A stretch of DNA of 60,000 bases from Strigamia acuminata (GCA_949358305.1 OX442318.1:4948501-5008500); one strand, 5' to 3'. Numbered from the stretch's first letter, positions 50,106 to 60,000 are shown. The notes: generated by a model from the sequence alone, not told the origin. Numbers and translations are program-made.

Positions 50106-53100
50106 TTAACTCAAAAATAAGTTTAACATTTTTAAACAATCTTCATGCTTCGGTCGGTAGAGTCCTTTGGTGAAGGCATCTGCTGCCATTTGAGTGGTTG
50201 GCAGGTAGTGGGGACTCATTTTCTTATCTTCTACGACTTCTTTGGCGAAGTGAAAGCGCATATCGATGTGCTTGCTATTATGATAGCTCGAATGATCTTG
50301 TGAGAAGCAAATGGCGGCCTGGTTGTCACAAAAGACGTCAGTTGCTTCCTGTTGCATTGTTTGGCAGCCCAACTCAATTAGAAGTCCTCTGAGGTGCAGG
50401 AGTTCCTTTGCTGCCTCCGATACCGCCATGTACTCAGCCTCCATGGTCGAAAGTGCAACGGTATGTTGCTTCTTGGATGCCCACGAGATTGGGCTTCCGG
50501 CCAAAATGAACACATATCCTGTGGTCGATCTTCTGTCGTCGATGTCGCCACCCCAATCCGCGTCGGCGAATCCGTACAAATTTTCTTCAGTCTTCTCGTA
50601 GGTGATGCCTAATTTTCGCGTCCCTTTCAAGTATGAAAGTACCCTTTTCGCAGCTTTCCAGTGTGTTTCACCTGGATTTGCGCAGAAACGACTGAGGCTG
50701 CTCACTGCGAAGGCCAAATCTGGGCGAGTCGAATTCGACAGGTAAATCAATGCGCCAATTAACTCGCGATATGGCACGTTTTTCATTTTCTCCTTTTCTT
50801 CGTTTGTCTTGGGTGACATTTCTTTGGTTAGCTTCAGTGCAGGGTCAATTGGTGTGCTGACGGTGTTGCAGTTTGTCATGTTGAAGCGTTCCAAAATTTC
50901 ATCGATGTATTTGGTCTGAGTGATTTGGACGGTATGGTCTTTCTCATTTTGGTTTACTTCGATTCCTAAGCAGTATTTCAATGATCCGATGTCTGTCATT
51001 CTGAATTTTTCGCTTAAGTCAGATTTGACTTTGTTCATTGTTTCTGTGTTTTCAGTTATTACGATTAGGTCATCCACGTAGACAGCGATTATTACGGATT
51101 TCCCGTCTTCTAGTCTGTAAAAGACGCATGGATCTTTGTTGCTGCGATTTAATTTCATCTTTTTGCGAAGGTGGCGGCTTAACTTTTTATGCCAGTTCCG
51201 TCCGGCTTGTTTTAATCCATAGAGTGACTTTTTAAGTAGACAGACTTTTTCTTCTTGTCCCTCTTCAATGAAACCGTCTGGTTGCCGCATGAAAATTTCT
51301 TCATCGAGTTCGCCCTGAATGTAGGCGGCAACGACGTCCATTTGGTGGATTAGCCATCCCTTCTCGACTGCATACGCGATGAGAGTGCGAATGGAGTTGT
51401 ATCGAACCACAGGGGCGTAGGTTTCGTTGAAGTCCACTCCTTCTTTTTGCATAAAACCCTTGGCAACCAATCGTCCCTTGTAGCGGTCTATGTTGCCTTG
51501 CTTGTCCCGTTTGATGCGGAAAACCCAACGTGAAAAAATCACTTTTCGATTTTTGGGTTTGTCGACAAGTATCCACGTTCCCATCTCCTTCAGCGCGTCG
51601 ATTTCGTTTTGCATGGCTTCGCGCCATTCATTTCGATCGTCTCTGGACATCGCTTCTTCGACGGTGATGGGGTCTGATGGGAGTGAGCCGCAAACGAAAT
51701 TTGCGTGATCCTCGTTCGGGTCGAATGCGGTTTCTTGATTTTCGTTGGCGGGTTCAATGTCGTGTGTTCGGATTAAGTTGTATTGCTTCGACGGGCGCCC
51801 CGGTTTTCCGGTCCTTACGAGTTTTGGACGTCCCGGGCCTCGTTTGGTTTCAGCAGGTTGATTTTCAATCGGAATTTGCGCGTCGGCTTCATCGACATCG
51901 ATTTCTCCTTCTGTTTCAACTTCGTTGTCATTGTTGCGCGCAGTAATGGCGTCAGGCGGCGGGCTTTCGGGTTCGTCAAAACTAGGAAAAATAAAAAATG
52001 GATCAGCAAATGATTTTTCGCCATTATTTGAGATGGCATCGGTTGACTCGAAAATTTTGACGTGGCAGCTTTTCACGACTCTTCGTCGGGCAGCATCATA
52101 AAGTTTGTATGCTTTTGATTCAGCTGAATAGCCTATTAATGTCAATTCGGTTCCTTTGGCCTCAAATTTTCCCTTTCCAGGTCCCTGCTGCAACACGATG
52201 GCTTTGCTGCCCAGTCTTCTCAAGAAACCAATAAATGGCTTCTTGCCGTGCCATACTTCAAATGGTGTTTGGTTTTCTAATGACTTGGTCGGGCATCGAT
52301 TTCTGATGAAAACAGCGCTGTCAATAATTTCGGCCCAAAGGGGTGGCGGCAGATTCGATTCTATCATCATGCATCTTGCCATTTCACACAGCGTGCGGTT
52401 CATGCGCTCAGAAACGCCATTTTGTTTTGGTGTGTACTCGACCGAGAGTTGACGACGAATCCCTTCTTCTTCCAAAAATTTGGTGAACGTGGCGCTGACG
52501 TATTCCTTGGCATTGTCGCTGCGAATTTTCTTAATTTTTCGTCCGGTTTCGAGTTCGACTCTTCGCTTGAAGTTTTGAAATGCTCGGAAAATTTCGCCTC
52601 TTTCTTTCAAAATTGCGACTTCGGTGTAGCGGGATTTGTCATCGATGAACGTGGCGAAATATTTGGCCCCTCCAAGTGACGTGGTCGGCATTGGTCCGCA
52701 AATGTCGGAGTGGATCAAGTCGAGCACGTCGTCCGCGCGTGTTGACGACGATGGGTGTGAGCTTCGGTGAATTTTTCCCTTTGCACAAATCTCGCAGTCA
52801 AATGTTTCGTTTGCAGTATCGAATTTCAGTCCATTTACCATTTCGTATTTTCTTAGTTGTTGCAAAGCGCCCAAATTCAAATGTCCAAAACGATGGTGCC
52901 ATGTTTTCGAGTTTAGGCTGATTTTTCCAGTGGCGACGTTTGCAATCTGCAGTGGTTTCGTTCGTACGATGAACATGTCGCCTCGTCGCTCCGCCTTCAT
53001 GACTGTTTTTCCCTTCTTGCTGATTGTTGCGGTTTTCTCAGTAAAAATTACTTCAGCGCCCTGGCTTGTGATGCGTGGTACCGACATCAAATTTCCGCTC

Positions 53101-54254
53101 AAATCGGGTGCAAACATGACGTTCTCCAAAACAATTGGTTTGTCGTAATCGTCCATATCGAGGTGTATTTTTCCAAGTCCTTCGCTTTTTACGTACGTCT
53201 TGGAAGCGGTTCGAATTGTTCCCTTCATCGTTTCATTTAGACTGGAAAACATTTCGCGATTTTTGCACATGTGGCGCGATGCGCCGCTGTCAAGACACCA
53301 TTCGATATTATTTATTGCATGATTACTTTGGTATGCGACGGCATAATTTGCTAATTCGGGTTGATCAATTGTTGTTGCGATTGTTACGTCACGTTCAGTC
53401 GGCGTCACTTTTTCGTCGCGTTCAGTCGGCATTACATTTTCGTCTACGATTTGATACGTTGATACGACGGTCGCGGTAAGTGCTACGGCGTCGACCGTCT
53501 TGTCAGTGTTGTTCGATTTGCCTGCGTGGCCTGGCCTCTTCCTACGGCAGTCTTTTGCCAAATGTCCCACCAAACCGCATTTATTACATTTTCCTTTAAA
53601 TTTAAATGGATGGTTGTTGTTTTTGGCAAAAGTTTTGGCGGCCAAAGCATTTTGCGGCGCCTTTTCGTTTTTACGTAAGTCCTCGTCTTCTTGCAGCAAT
53701 TTAATTTTTACTGCGGCGAGGTCGGGTAACGTTTCTCTCATTTTAATTGATGAGCGGAACAATGCGAACGTGTCGGGAAGCGTGTCCATTAGCAAAATCA
53801 CCAACAAATCATCGTCGAGCGTACTACCGGTCTGTTTTAAATTCTGTGCTGTTTCATCGAAATTGTTCAAATGAGCATTCATCGTCTCGTCGTCGGATTT
53901 TCTCATGTTGATTAACTTTTTGAACAAAAACATTTTTCGGTGCGGGCCCTTCGGTTGAAAGAATGCTTCCAACTTGTCCCAAGCCTCGGCGGACGTTGTG
54001 GCTGAGCTGATGGCGCCTTGGTGCGTGCGGTTTATGCCCAATCCAATGGTTGCGAGAGCGATTTCGTCTTTCTCTAGCCATTCGTTCACTGCCGTGGTAT
54101 TTGGGGCTTCCTCCGTGGCCTCCGGTTTGACTGTACGTTTGCACACGTACGCCCAAAGTTTGTTGCAAATTAACACGTTTTTCATCTCAGTTTTCCAAGA
54201 TTCATAATTGTCCTCACCGAGTTTTTCTACTTTAAAACCTCGAACAGATTCCAT
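50106..54254 (-). CDS. Copia gag-pol polyprotein
   Basis: 1382 aa in one frame. Order: Gag (UBN2-type, residues about 1-215); zinc knuckle CNKCGLVGHLAKDC (223-236); aspartic protease with DSG (322-324); GAG-pre-integrase and HHCC zinc motif (H454/H458, C487/C490); integrase catalytic D517, D580, E616 with the D35E spacing; a linker with two AT-hook-like GRP motifs (about 805-824); reverse transcriptase (YVDD at 1059-1062); RNase H (FADADWGGD and SKHIDMRFHF near the end). The order protease-integrase-RT-RNase H identifies Ty1/copia. No stop or frameshift and all key catalytic residues are present. Confidence 0.97.
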   Translation of the reverse strand: MESVRGFKVEKLGEDNYESWKTEMKNVLICNKLWAYVCKRTVKPEATEEAPNTTAVNEWLEKDEIALATIGLGINRTHQGAISSATTSAEAWDKLEAFFQPKGPHRKMFLFKKLINMRKSDDETMNAHLNNFDETAQNLKQTGSTLDDDLLVILLMDTLPDTFALFRSSIKMRETLPDLAAVKIKLLQEDEDLRKNEKAPQNALAAKTFAKNNNHPFKFKGKCNKCGLVGHLAKDCRRKRPGHAGKSNNTDKTVDAVALTATVVSTYQIVDENVMPTERDEKVTPTERDVTIATTIDQPELANYAVAYQSNHAINNIEWCLDSGASRHMCKNREMFSSLNETMKGTIRTASKTYVKSEGLGKIHLDMDDYDKPIVLENVMFAPDLSGNLMSVPRITSQGAEVIFTEKTATISKKGKTVMKAERRGDMFIVRTKPLQIANVATGKISLNSKTWHHRFGHLNLGALQQLRKYEMVNGLKFDTANETFDCEICAKGKIHRSSHPSSSTRADDVLDLIHSDICGPMPTTSLGGAKYFATFIDDKSRYTEVAILKERGEIFRAFQNFKRRVELETGRKIKKIRSDNAKEYVSATFTKFLEEEGIRRQLSVEYTPKQNGVSERMNRTLCEMARCMMIESNLPPPLWAEIIDSAVFIRNRCPTKSLENQTPFEVWHGKKPFIGFLRRLGSKAIVLQQGPGKGKFEAKGTELTLIGYSAESKAYKLYDAARRRVVKSCHVKIFESTDAISNNGEKSFADPFFIFPSFDEPESPPPDAITARNNDNEVETEGEIDVDEADAQIPIENQPAETKRGPGRPKLVRTGKPGRPSKQYNLIRTHDIEPANENQETAFDPNEDHANFVCGSLPSDPITVEEAMSRDDRNEWREAMQNEIDALKEMGTWILVDKPKNRKVIFSRWVFRIKRDKQGNIDRYKGRLVAKGFMQKEGVDFNETYAPVVRYNSIRTLIAYAVEKGWLIHQMDVVAAYIQGELDEEIFMRQPDGFIEEGQEEKVCLLKKSLYGLKQAGRNWHKKLSRHLRKKMKLNRSNKDPCVFYRLEDGKSVIIAVYVDDLIVITENTETMNKVKSDLSEKFRMTDIGSLKYCLGIEVNQNEKDHTVQITQTKYIDEILERFNMTNCNTVSTPIDPALKLTKEMSPKTNEEKEKMKNVPYRELIGALIYLSNSTRPDLAFAVSSLSRFCANPGETHWKAAKRVLSYLKGTRKLGITYEKTEENLYGFADADWGGDIDDRRSTTGYVFILAGSPISWASKKQHTVALSTMEAEYMAVSEAAKELLHLRGLLIELGCQTMQQEATDVFCDNQAAICFSQDHSSYHNSKHIDMRFHFAKEVVEDKKMSPHYLPTTQMAADAFTKGLYRPKHEDCLKMLNLFLS

Positions 54255-54456
54255 TTTTCGTTTTTCAAAAGTTCAAAAATATTTGCCTGGCACTGAATTG
54301 CGTTTTGTGGTTACACGGCTTGATGTGGCTTGATGCACTTTCTCGGCTCGGGTGTACACGTGGTCGCTCGTTCACGGCTTGACTTTTCGATTTTTGATGT
54401 ATTTTTGCGATTTTTCGGGAAAAATGTTCGTAACTCACTGTTGCGTAGTGTATGCA

Positions 54457-54474
54457 GGTGTTGGACCCATAACC
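54457..54474 (-). other. Copia primer-binding site (initiator tRNA-Met half)
   Basis: Element strand reads GGTTATGGGTCCAACACC directly after the 5' LTR. Its first part complements the anticodon stem-loop of initiator tRNA-Met, as in Drosophila copia, which is primed by a tRNA-iMet fragment. Confidence 0.8.
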
Positions 54475-54653
54475 TGATGGTGGATGAGTTAGATTTATGT
54501 AGATATATATATTTTAGGTCGCAGAGCAACTTGTGCTGCGACTAGCGTTTATTCTAGTAGGACAGGAAGTGAAGGGTGAAGGGGAAAGGGAGTGACCAGT
54601 GGGTGGTCCAATACAAAACATCATGCCGAGATGACGTATAAAACATTCCAACA
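54475..54653 (-). repeat. Copia 5' LTR
   Basis: 179 bp, identical to the other LTR. It should hold the promoter that drives the minus-strand gag-pol frame and is followed by TAATG. Confidence 0.95.
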
Positions 54654-54934
54654 TAATGATTTCTGAGTCCAAGTGATTAATTAAAAAATTTATCACCTGC
54701 TACACAAGTATTTGTTTAAACTGCAATCACTTCAGATATTTTTATCTACCTTATTGTCTACTTGACAGCAACTCATTTGATTTGTCTTGACAACAGAGAT
54801 TAAATTTTGATCTATTTTCAACTTAACTAATAATTGTTATAGTACGCCCCTAAGTATTCACACATGAAATGCTTACTTAACCGGCTCATGTACTTAAACA
54901 ATTAGTTCATTTCTCAACTTTTGCTGCCTTCAGA

Positions 54935-57239
54935 ATGAAGGAAATACTCATAGGTAATATACCGAGCGCGACGTGTAATTGTCGGGATAATTAGGTCAGC
55001 ACGAATCTTATCTGACAAGAAGATGAGTGCTGACCTAATCCCGACAATTACTCAAGTGCGAGGTGTATTTGATACGAGAATTTACCAATAAAAAATATTG
55101 TCCGATAGTCAATCGTATTCAAACTGGCCTCGCCCCATTGTAAAGAGGCGGCCGCCATGCTGCTTGGTTTGTAATTCAACAACAATCGTTTTGCCAACCA
55201 ATTCCGATGCGCGTAACAAACCGCAATTTACGTTTGATGCTTGGTTCGTAAAGGCCTCACCGGGGAGCGCAAAGCAAGAGAAACATTACCGGGAAAAGTG
55301 GGAAAACTGTATGGCGAGAGGAAAGTTTTCCCGGCAATAACCAATGAGACGATAAAAGCGGTTTGTTACGCGCGTTGGGATTGGTCAGGAGACCGATTGT
55401 TGTTTTGTTAGCCCTAATCTCATTCGCGGCTATTTTTAGACAAAGCTAGTGGTAAATTCTCACATTTATTCTCATTTCAGCTATTCTCTTAGGTAAGTTT
55501 TCCAAAATAACCAGAAAAGTGTATTATTATTAACATCCTTCCGTTGCAGAATTACCCAACAACTCAAAAGCCGATTACCCTAGTAGGTTCACACTTTATT
55601 GTTACTCGCTTTTCCTTTATAAACCAATTATTTGAAAACAAATACAACAATTCCTAATAAATACAAAAATTTATGCTAATTGTGGAAATTATGTCCATTA
55701 GGTGATTGTTCCTTCTTCAAAAACTCATCCTGTAATTACAAGCCATTCAAGCTCGATTGGGATTGGACAATTAGGAATCAATATGGTTTTAGCAATCACA
55801 CTACCAATTCCATACATGGTAATTTGAATACATTTAAACAATGTTTAAACATTTGAAAAAAAAGAAAAAAACACTGAAATATTCTTAAAGGTGGCTACGC
55901 TGCAATTGACGACGATCACGACGCTAGCAATACAACCGCAAGTTTGTATTCACCGATGCTTGAACCAACGGCTCCCAGTCAACGTTGTCTAACCTTTTGG
56001 TATAGGTACATGGAATCACGAATAAAAAGCTTTAGAGTTATCCTGCAGTATGGTGAACCAAAAGATATTGTAGGAATAAGCATATGGAATACAACTCAAC
56101 CAACGAGTCATGAATGGACCTATGCTCAGGTTCCCATTTTCTCGACTTATACTTTTGTGGTAAAACCAACTAATACTTTACACTTGCATTCAAATTATAA
56201 TTATATTCTGTATTCTTAGATTCACTTTGAGGCTAGCCGATTTAAAAAAACTACAATAAAAGCTGATAACTACATAGACATTGACGATATTGTATTCACA
56301 AAAGGACCATGCACAATTCTACCGGAGAGTGCCAAAACGAATTCAACTCCTAATCTTCTGCTAAAAGCAAATAAGGAAATGCTGCCGACACCAGGTATGT
56401 AGAAAAATCGATAACTATGGATACACTAACCGATTCCCACAGGCAAATTGGATATCAGCATGAAAACTAATTTTTTTTAACAGCTTCCAATTCACCAGAC
56501 AATTGCACATTTGACCAAAAGACACTTTGCACTTGGAAGCAGGCTGAAGATAATGTTCTTAATTGGACTTTGCAACGTGGAGCAGCTAGACTATCAAAGC
56601 ACACAGGACCCAAATATGACCATACACGTAGATCAAACAAAAAGAAAGGATATTACATCTACATTGATGTCAAAGATCAATATTTTAGTAAAGCGGCAAA
56701 ATTGGAATCAGGATATATTGAACCCAAAGATGCAAAATGTCTTACTTTCTGGTATCACATGTGGGGAGCAAATGTAATGCTCTGACTGGTGAGTGGTATT
56801 TGACTAAAACCTTCAGAATGTCGACAAATGAAACCGTCAAAAGTGGTAGACCGACTTGTTTACAATTTTGGTACAATGGTTTCTCTCCATACACAAACAG
56901 GTGAATGGACTAAGCTCATTGTTATTTAATTTTCAAGTAATACAAATATTTTCCAATTAGAAATACTTTGACAGTACTGTTGAAAACTAAAGATAGAGGT
57001 GAGACAGCAATATGGGTTACGATGGACCTAAGGTCTGGTCAATGGCAAGTTGCTGAAATACCCATCAGAAACACCACAAACTACCAAGTATGCCAGCCTA
57101 TGTGTAACAATAACTGCACTATCATAACTCCACTGTGTATCCACTCTAGGTTATTATTACGGCTCAAATGCAGAAGTTTTCAAATGGGTACATTGCTATA
57201 GATGACGTTGTCTTGCTGATGTCGGAATGCCCGAAGTAG
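54935..57239 (+). pseudogene. MAM-domain gene B, broken duplicate of gene A
   Basis: Upstream DNA (54660-54935) and the first exons match gene A. The signal-peptide exon is split by an insertion (about 54952-55455), leaving MKEILI before a chance GT. Exons 2-5 (55551 onward, 55703-55819, about 55890-56159, 56220-56397) are open and encode a complete MAM 1. Exon 6 (from 56484) starts MAM 2 (NCTFDQKTLCTWKQ), but one base is missing near GGAGCAAATGTAATG, giving an early TGA. Remnants of a further MAM follow (56830-56900, 56960-57090, 57150-57239, ending GYIAIDDVVLLMSECPK*). No LDL-A, EGF or transmembrane part exists. It could still make a short product if another start is used. Confidence 0.7.
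54952..55455. mobile_element. Insertion in the signal-peptide exon of MAM gene B
   Basis: About 500 bp absent from gene A at the same place, flanked by similar ATACTCAT / ATTCTCAC (imperfect 8-bp duplication). It contains a 44-bp stem-loop (54959-55067; arms with GTAATTGTCGGGAT and GTGCTGACCTAATC) and a second inverted pair, GAGAATTTACCA (55077) and TGGTAAATTCTC (55450). No gene recognised. It may be two nested non-autonomous elements. Confidence 0.65.
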
Positions 57240-57486
57240 AGCAAGTTATACAGCCATTTAAACCAATTTTCTTTACTGTAACAAAAAATAGAAGTGTTGC
57301 GATAGCAACATTTATTACCTCTTTATATAATTTATATTTTGTGTTATAACTTAGCAAAATATCCAATTATTTTTTATTAGAAGACCGCATTTAAAAATAA
57401 TAAAGATATAAATTGAAAATAAGTAATTCTATTTTCCCGTTTAATTGTAAAGGAAATCTCTCTTCCTGAAGTTTATTTGATTTCGG

Positions 57487-57663
57487 GTTCTCAGCTTGAA
57501 ACCAGATGTTGAGAATGAACCAATTGTGATTCAATCCCAAAGTGTCAGCGGATTTTTTTTCAGTTTTCAATGCAGGCTTTGCTGTACCACCTTAACACAG
57601 TCGCCAAATTTAGACACTACTTTTAGCAAGCACAAGCTGAACCACAATTACTCCAAAAATGAG
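57487..57663 (+). pseudogene. Broken copy of the small secreted protein gene (exon 2)
   Basis: Matches 42136-42348: CTCAGCTTGAAACCAGATG, CAGGCTTTGCTGTACCACCT and AACACAGTCGCCAAATTTA. The splice acceptor AG of the intact gene is GG here (57485-57486), and small indels shift the frame. No exon 1 copy was found. Downstream flank to about 57930 also matches the flank of the intact gene. Confidence 0.8.
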
Positions 57664-58104
57664 CAAGAAAACTATACAAAAATTGTTATTTTGCAACAAT
57701 AATAAACATATAAATTTAAAAAATTAGATCCAGCACCTGCCATTGTACTCTACTATGCAAATTGAAACAATAAAATGTGTTGAAATGATTATTTCAATTG
57801 ATTAGGCTTATATCATTTGATGACAGGAAGCTATGTTGGAACTCAAAGAAATACGAACAGGAATTTTGTTGCAGTTTTGTCTGACAGAACTGGCATCTGC
57901 ATTTGAAACTGGAGACGAGGGTTTAGTTTCTATTTTGTTTTCAAGCGACACGTAAACAACTTATCAACTGCTCTATTCGTTTTAAACCGTCATCAATTTG
58001 TACATCCATCTTTCACTTGGCTGCACTTCAGTGAGCTTCCAAACACTTCTTCAGTCTATTTGATTATGTTAGGTTAATTTTTTCTATATTTTAATGACCT
58101 AAAT
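57664..58104. repeat. Duplicated spacer upstream of MAM gene C
   Basis: Parts (CTGACAGAACTG, TTTAGTTTCT, TTTGTTTT) match the region after 42348, so the small-gene/MAM-gene pair was duplicated as one unit. No coding exon. Confidence 0.5.
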
Positions 58105-60000
58105 ATGAAGAAAATAATCAGAATAATTCAACTTTTATCAATTCTTTTGGGTAAGTTTCTCACAACCGAAAGAAAAAATAGATTTCCTTCATAGTATTCA
58201 TATTTCTTCATCCAGGATCACCCGATACTTCAAAAACGTATGAAGCAGGTAAGCTAAAATTTCAACCAAAATACATTCCTACCAGGCCTGGGCAAGTCAC
58301 AAATGTTGTCACGATTAACTCGATTGGTAATGAATTAATTTAACAAATAATCGTGCAAAGTTATTCGCGCAATGGGTCCAGATCCGTGGGACGTCTTTCA
58401 TGAGGACTGCCGTTCTATTCGAACGTTGTGTGGTGAGAAGTCCCGGCTCGCTGGTAAACAACACACTTTTATATTTACTAGACTCGGTCTACTTGTGAGG
58501 CAAGTCACAAATGTGGAGCCTGTGTCAGTAAAAATCCATGATAATTGATCATTTATTACTTACACTAATTGTTACCGATCACATTGCGACTAAATGCTTT
58601 GCAGAATAAGTAATTTACACCTATTTGAGCCAAATTTGTTGAAAAAACAACAACCGGTCCGGATACATGTTTTGCCCACTGCATATTTGACTTTTCAGTT
58701 ATTTTTTGGATTAATTTTTAATAAAATGTAGAAATTCTCTCCTTTAGGAGATTGTTCTTTCCTCCAAGGAAATGAATGCTCGTACACGATCCTTGAACCA
58801 GATTGGTACGATTGGTATTGGGACACTTTCACATACGATGATATTCGAGATCACACCAAAAATTCTGAATCTGGTAAATCATTCCTACAGTATGTGTGCT
58901 TTGATTGTCTCACTGTTTTATTTCCAAAGGTGGCTATGCGGCTATTAATGGTAGTTACTCAGCTAAGAACACAACAGCTACATTTCATTCTCCCCCACTT
59001 CCACCCACCGGCCCCAGACAACGTTGTCTAACTTTTTGGTACAAGTATGTGGGAAGCCAAATGGAGAGTTTTACAATCATCAAGCAAGACGGCGAAGCAA
59101 AAACATCCCTGTGGAATAACACTAGACCGATTTATCCCGTTTGGAGCTACGCTCAAATCCCTATATCATCAACTGTTACCTACACGGTAAAAACTAAACT
59201 AACCTGCACATCCCATTCTGCGCAGACAGTTCAAATGTTATTCAAATTATAAATTAGGGAGTATATTTTATTATTATTGCCTTTATTGATTTTCATGATA
59301 ATAATGTGAATTTTCATTGTTTTAGCAGTAATCAGCCTTGTAAACTGGGCCCAATACTGATAAAACAAGAAGAATCTTGCAGAATGGAATGTGCAGGTTG
59401 AATTTAGCATCAAAACACCAGACACTAACTGTAGAGTTGTTTTTCTTCTTCTTCTGAAATATGCAAATTGTGTCGTGTATTCTAAAGGTGGAAACACAAG
59501 GGAGTGGGTAAAATTTCAAAGCTTGCTAGTACAGGTTTAATGAGGGAGTCATTTACAAGCTCACTTGACCCGCTTTTGGCTTACCAGCTTAACTGGCAAA
59601 CTCAAGCTACAATAGCTAGGTAGCTAGCTAGAAATTCCCGCCCAAAATCTCCTCCAAGAATTTCCTCATGATTCTGATTGGCTGTCAAAGTCTCATGACC
59701 AAAAAACCAGCAAGCTTGAAGCTGGTAAACCAAACTCAGTTTGATCGGCGCGGGTGAGTACAAGCTCGCTTCATAACAAAGCTTTGAATAAAAAAGCAAA
59801 CTTGTGTTTGCTCAAGCAAACGAGTTTTTTAGCCACTTTTTCAAGTAAAAGCAAGTTTTAAAATTTTACCAGCTCCCTTGTGTTTCCACCTTTAGATTCA
59901 TTTTGTAGCTACGAGGAGTAAAAGCAGAATATCCCAGCCAGATAACGTCATAGCCATTGATGACATCATATTCACTAAAGGACCATGTGCTGTTCAACCG
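58105..60000 (+). CDS. MAM-domain gene C (3' end outside window)
   Basis: Exons 58105-58150, 58216-58248, 58748-58873, 58930-59186 and 59896 to beyond 60000. Exon 1 (46 nt) and exon 2 (33 nt) have the same lengths and phases as in gene A. The protein starts MKKIIRIIQLLSILLG (signal peptide), then a short linker and MAM 1: [39 protein letters not shown]. All splice sites are canonical and the frame is open to the window end. It is a diverged paralogue of genes A and B; whether it keeps the LDL-A, EGF and transmembrane parts cannot be seen. Intron 4 is filled by a MITE whose end lies in the splice acceptor. Intron 2 contains another repeat (CAGGCCTGGGCAAGTCAC end at about 58285). Confidence 0.8.
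59485..59892. mobile_element. 408-bp MITE inserted in the splice acceptor of MAM gene C
   Basis: Perfect 20-bp terminal repeats AAGGTGGAAACACAAGGGAG and inverse, with sub-terminal GGTAAAATTT continuing the symmetry. TA duplications flank it (59483-59484 and 59893-59894), as for Tc1/mariner-type elements. The right TA is the TA of the TAG acceptor that precedes exon 59896. A fragment of the same family is at 10861-10930. Confidence 0.9.

Larger units (their letters stand above)
49879..54653 (-). mobile_element. Complete Ty1/copia LTR retrotransposon
   Basis: 4775 bp, minus strand. Two 179-bp LTRs (49879-50057 and 54475-54653) begin TGTTGGAATG and end CACCATCA on the element strand; they are identical as read. 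The 5-bp target duplication TAATG flanks it (49874-49878, 54654-54658). The primer-binding site is next to the 5' LTR (54457-54474), and a short purine tract (GATGAGAAGGAG) borders the 3' LTR. The single gag-pol frame is intact. Identical LTRs mean a very young insertion, and the element may still be active. Confidence 0.97.

Noticed and set aside
51301-51627. Shadow open frames across the copia coding region, both strands
   Set aside because: All overlap the 1382-codon gag-pol frame, whose motifs are complete.

Overview
This window is nuclear DNA of an animal, most likely an arthropod. A complete CSL/Suppressor of Hairless gene is spread over many introns and its protein reads closer to insect Su(H) than to vertebrate RBPJ. 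There is also a gustatory-receptor-like 7TM gene with the arthropod C-terminal motif and three phase-0 introns near its 3' end. The sequence is AT-rich, intron-rich and full of small DNA transposons. I cannot fix the lineage further (insect, crustacean, springtail and others remain possible).

Layout. (1) 0-9.4 kb, + strand: a tandem cluster of beta-1,3-glycosyltransferases (GT31), with one 5'-truncated copy, one pseudogene and three intact two-exon genes that share promoter blocks and duplicated spacers. (2) 10.4-25.6 kb, - strand: Su(H), 15 coding exons, 683 codons that splice in frame. I find two further possible first exons (19388-19472 and 16794-16899) that join the same exon in the same phase, and an apparent excess of CSL binding sites around the locus. 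(3) 25.7-36 kb: gene-poor DNA with many MITEs, several nested, and a GC-rich island near 35.7-36.1 kb. (4) 36.5-37.9 kb: a single-exon LRR protein with a possible Elongin-BC box. (5) 39.6-41.1 kb: the gustatory receptor-like gene. (6) 41.6-47.1 kb: a small secreted protein gene followed by a receptor-like gene (signal peptide, three MAM domains, two LDL-A repeats, EGF, transmembrane segment). (7) 47.4-49.7 kb: three tandem 741-bp units that carry decayed MAM exon sequence. (8) 49.9-54.7 kb: a complete Ty1/copia retrotransposon with identical LTRs and a TAATG target duplication. (9) 54.9-60 kb: duplicates of region 6, namely a broken MAM gene, a broken copy of the small secreted gene, and a third MAM gene that runs off the window.

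How it fits together. Most coding content is recent tandem duplication of secretory-pathway or cell-surface genes (GT31 enzymes, MAM proteins) beside one ancient regulator, Su(H). Transposons have shaped several genes: a MITE sits inside a splice acceptor in MAM gene C, an insertion splits the signal-peptide exon of MAM gene B, a foldback element lies in a GT31 intron, and two MITEs carry expanded minisatellites. All exon models were built by eye from open frames, GT/AG sites and phase, without transcripts.
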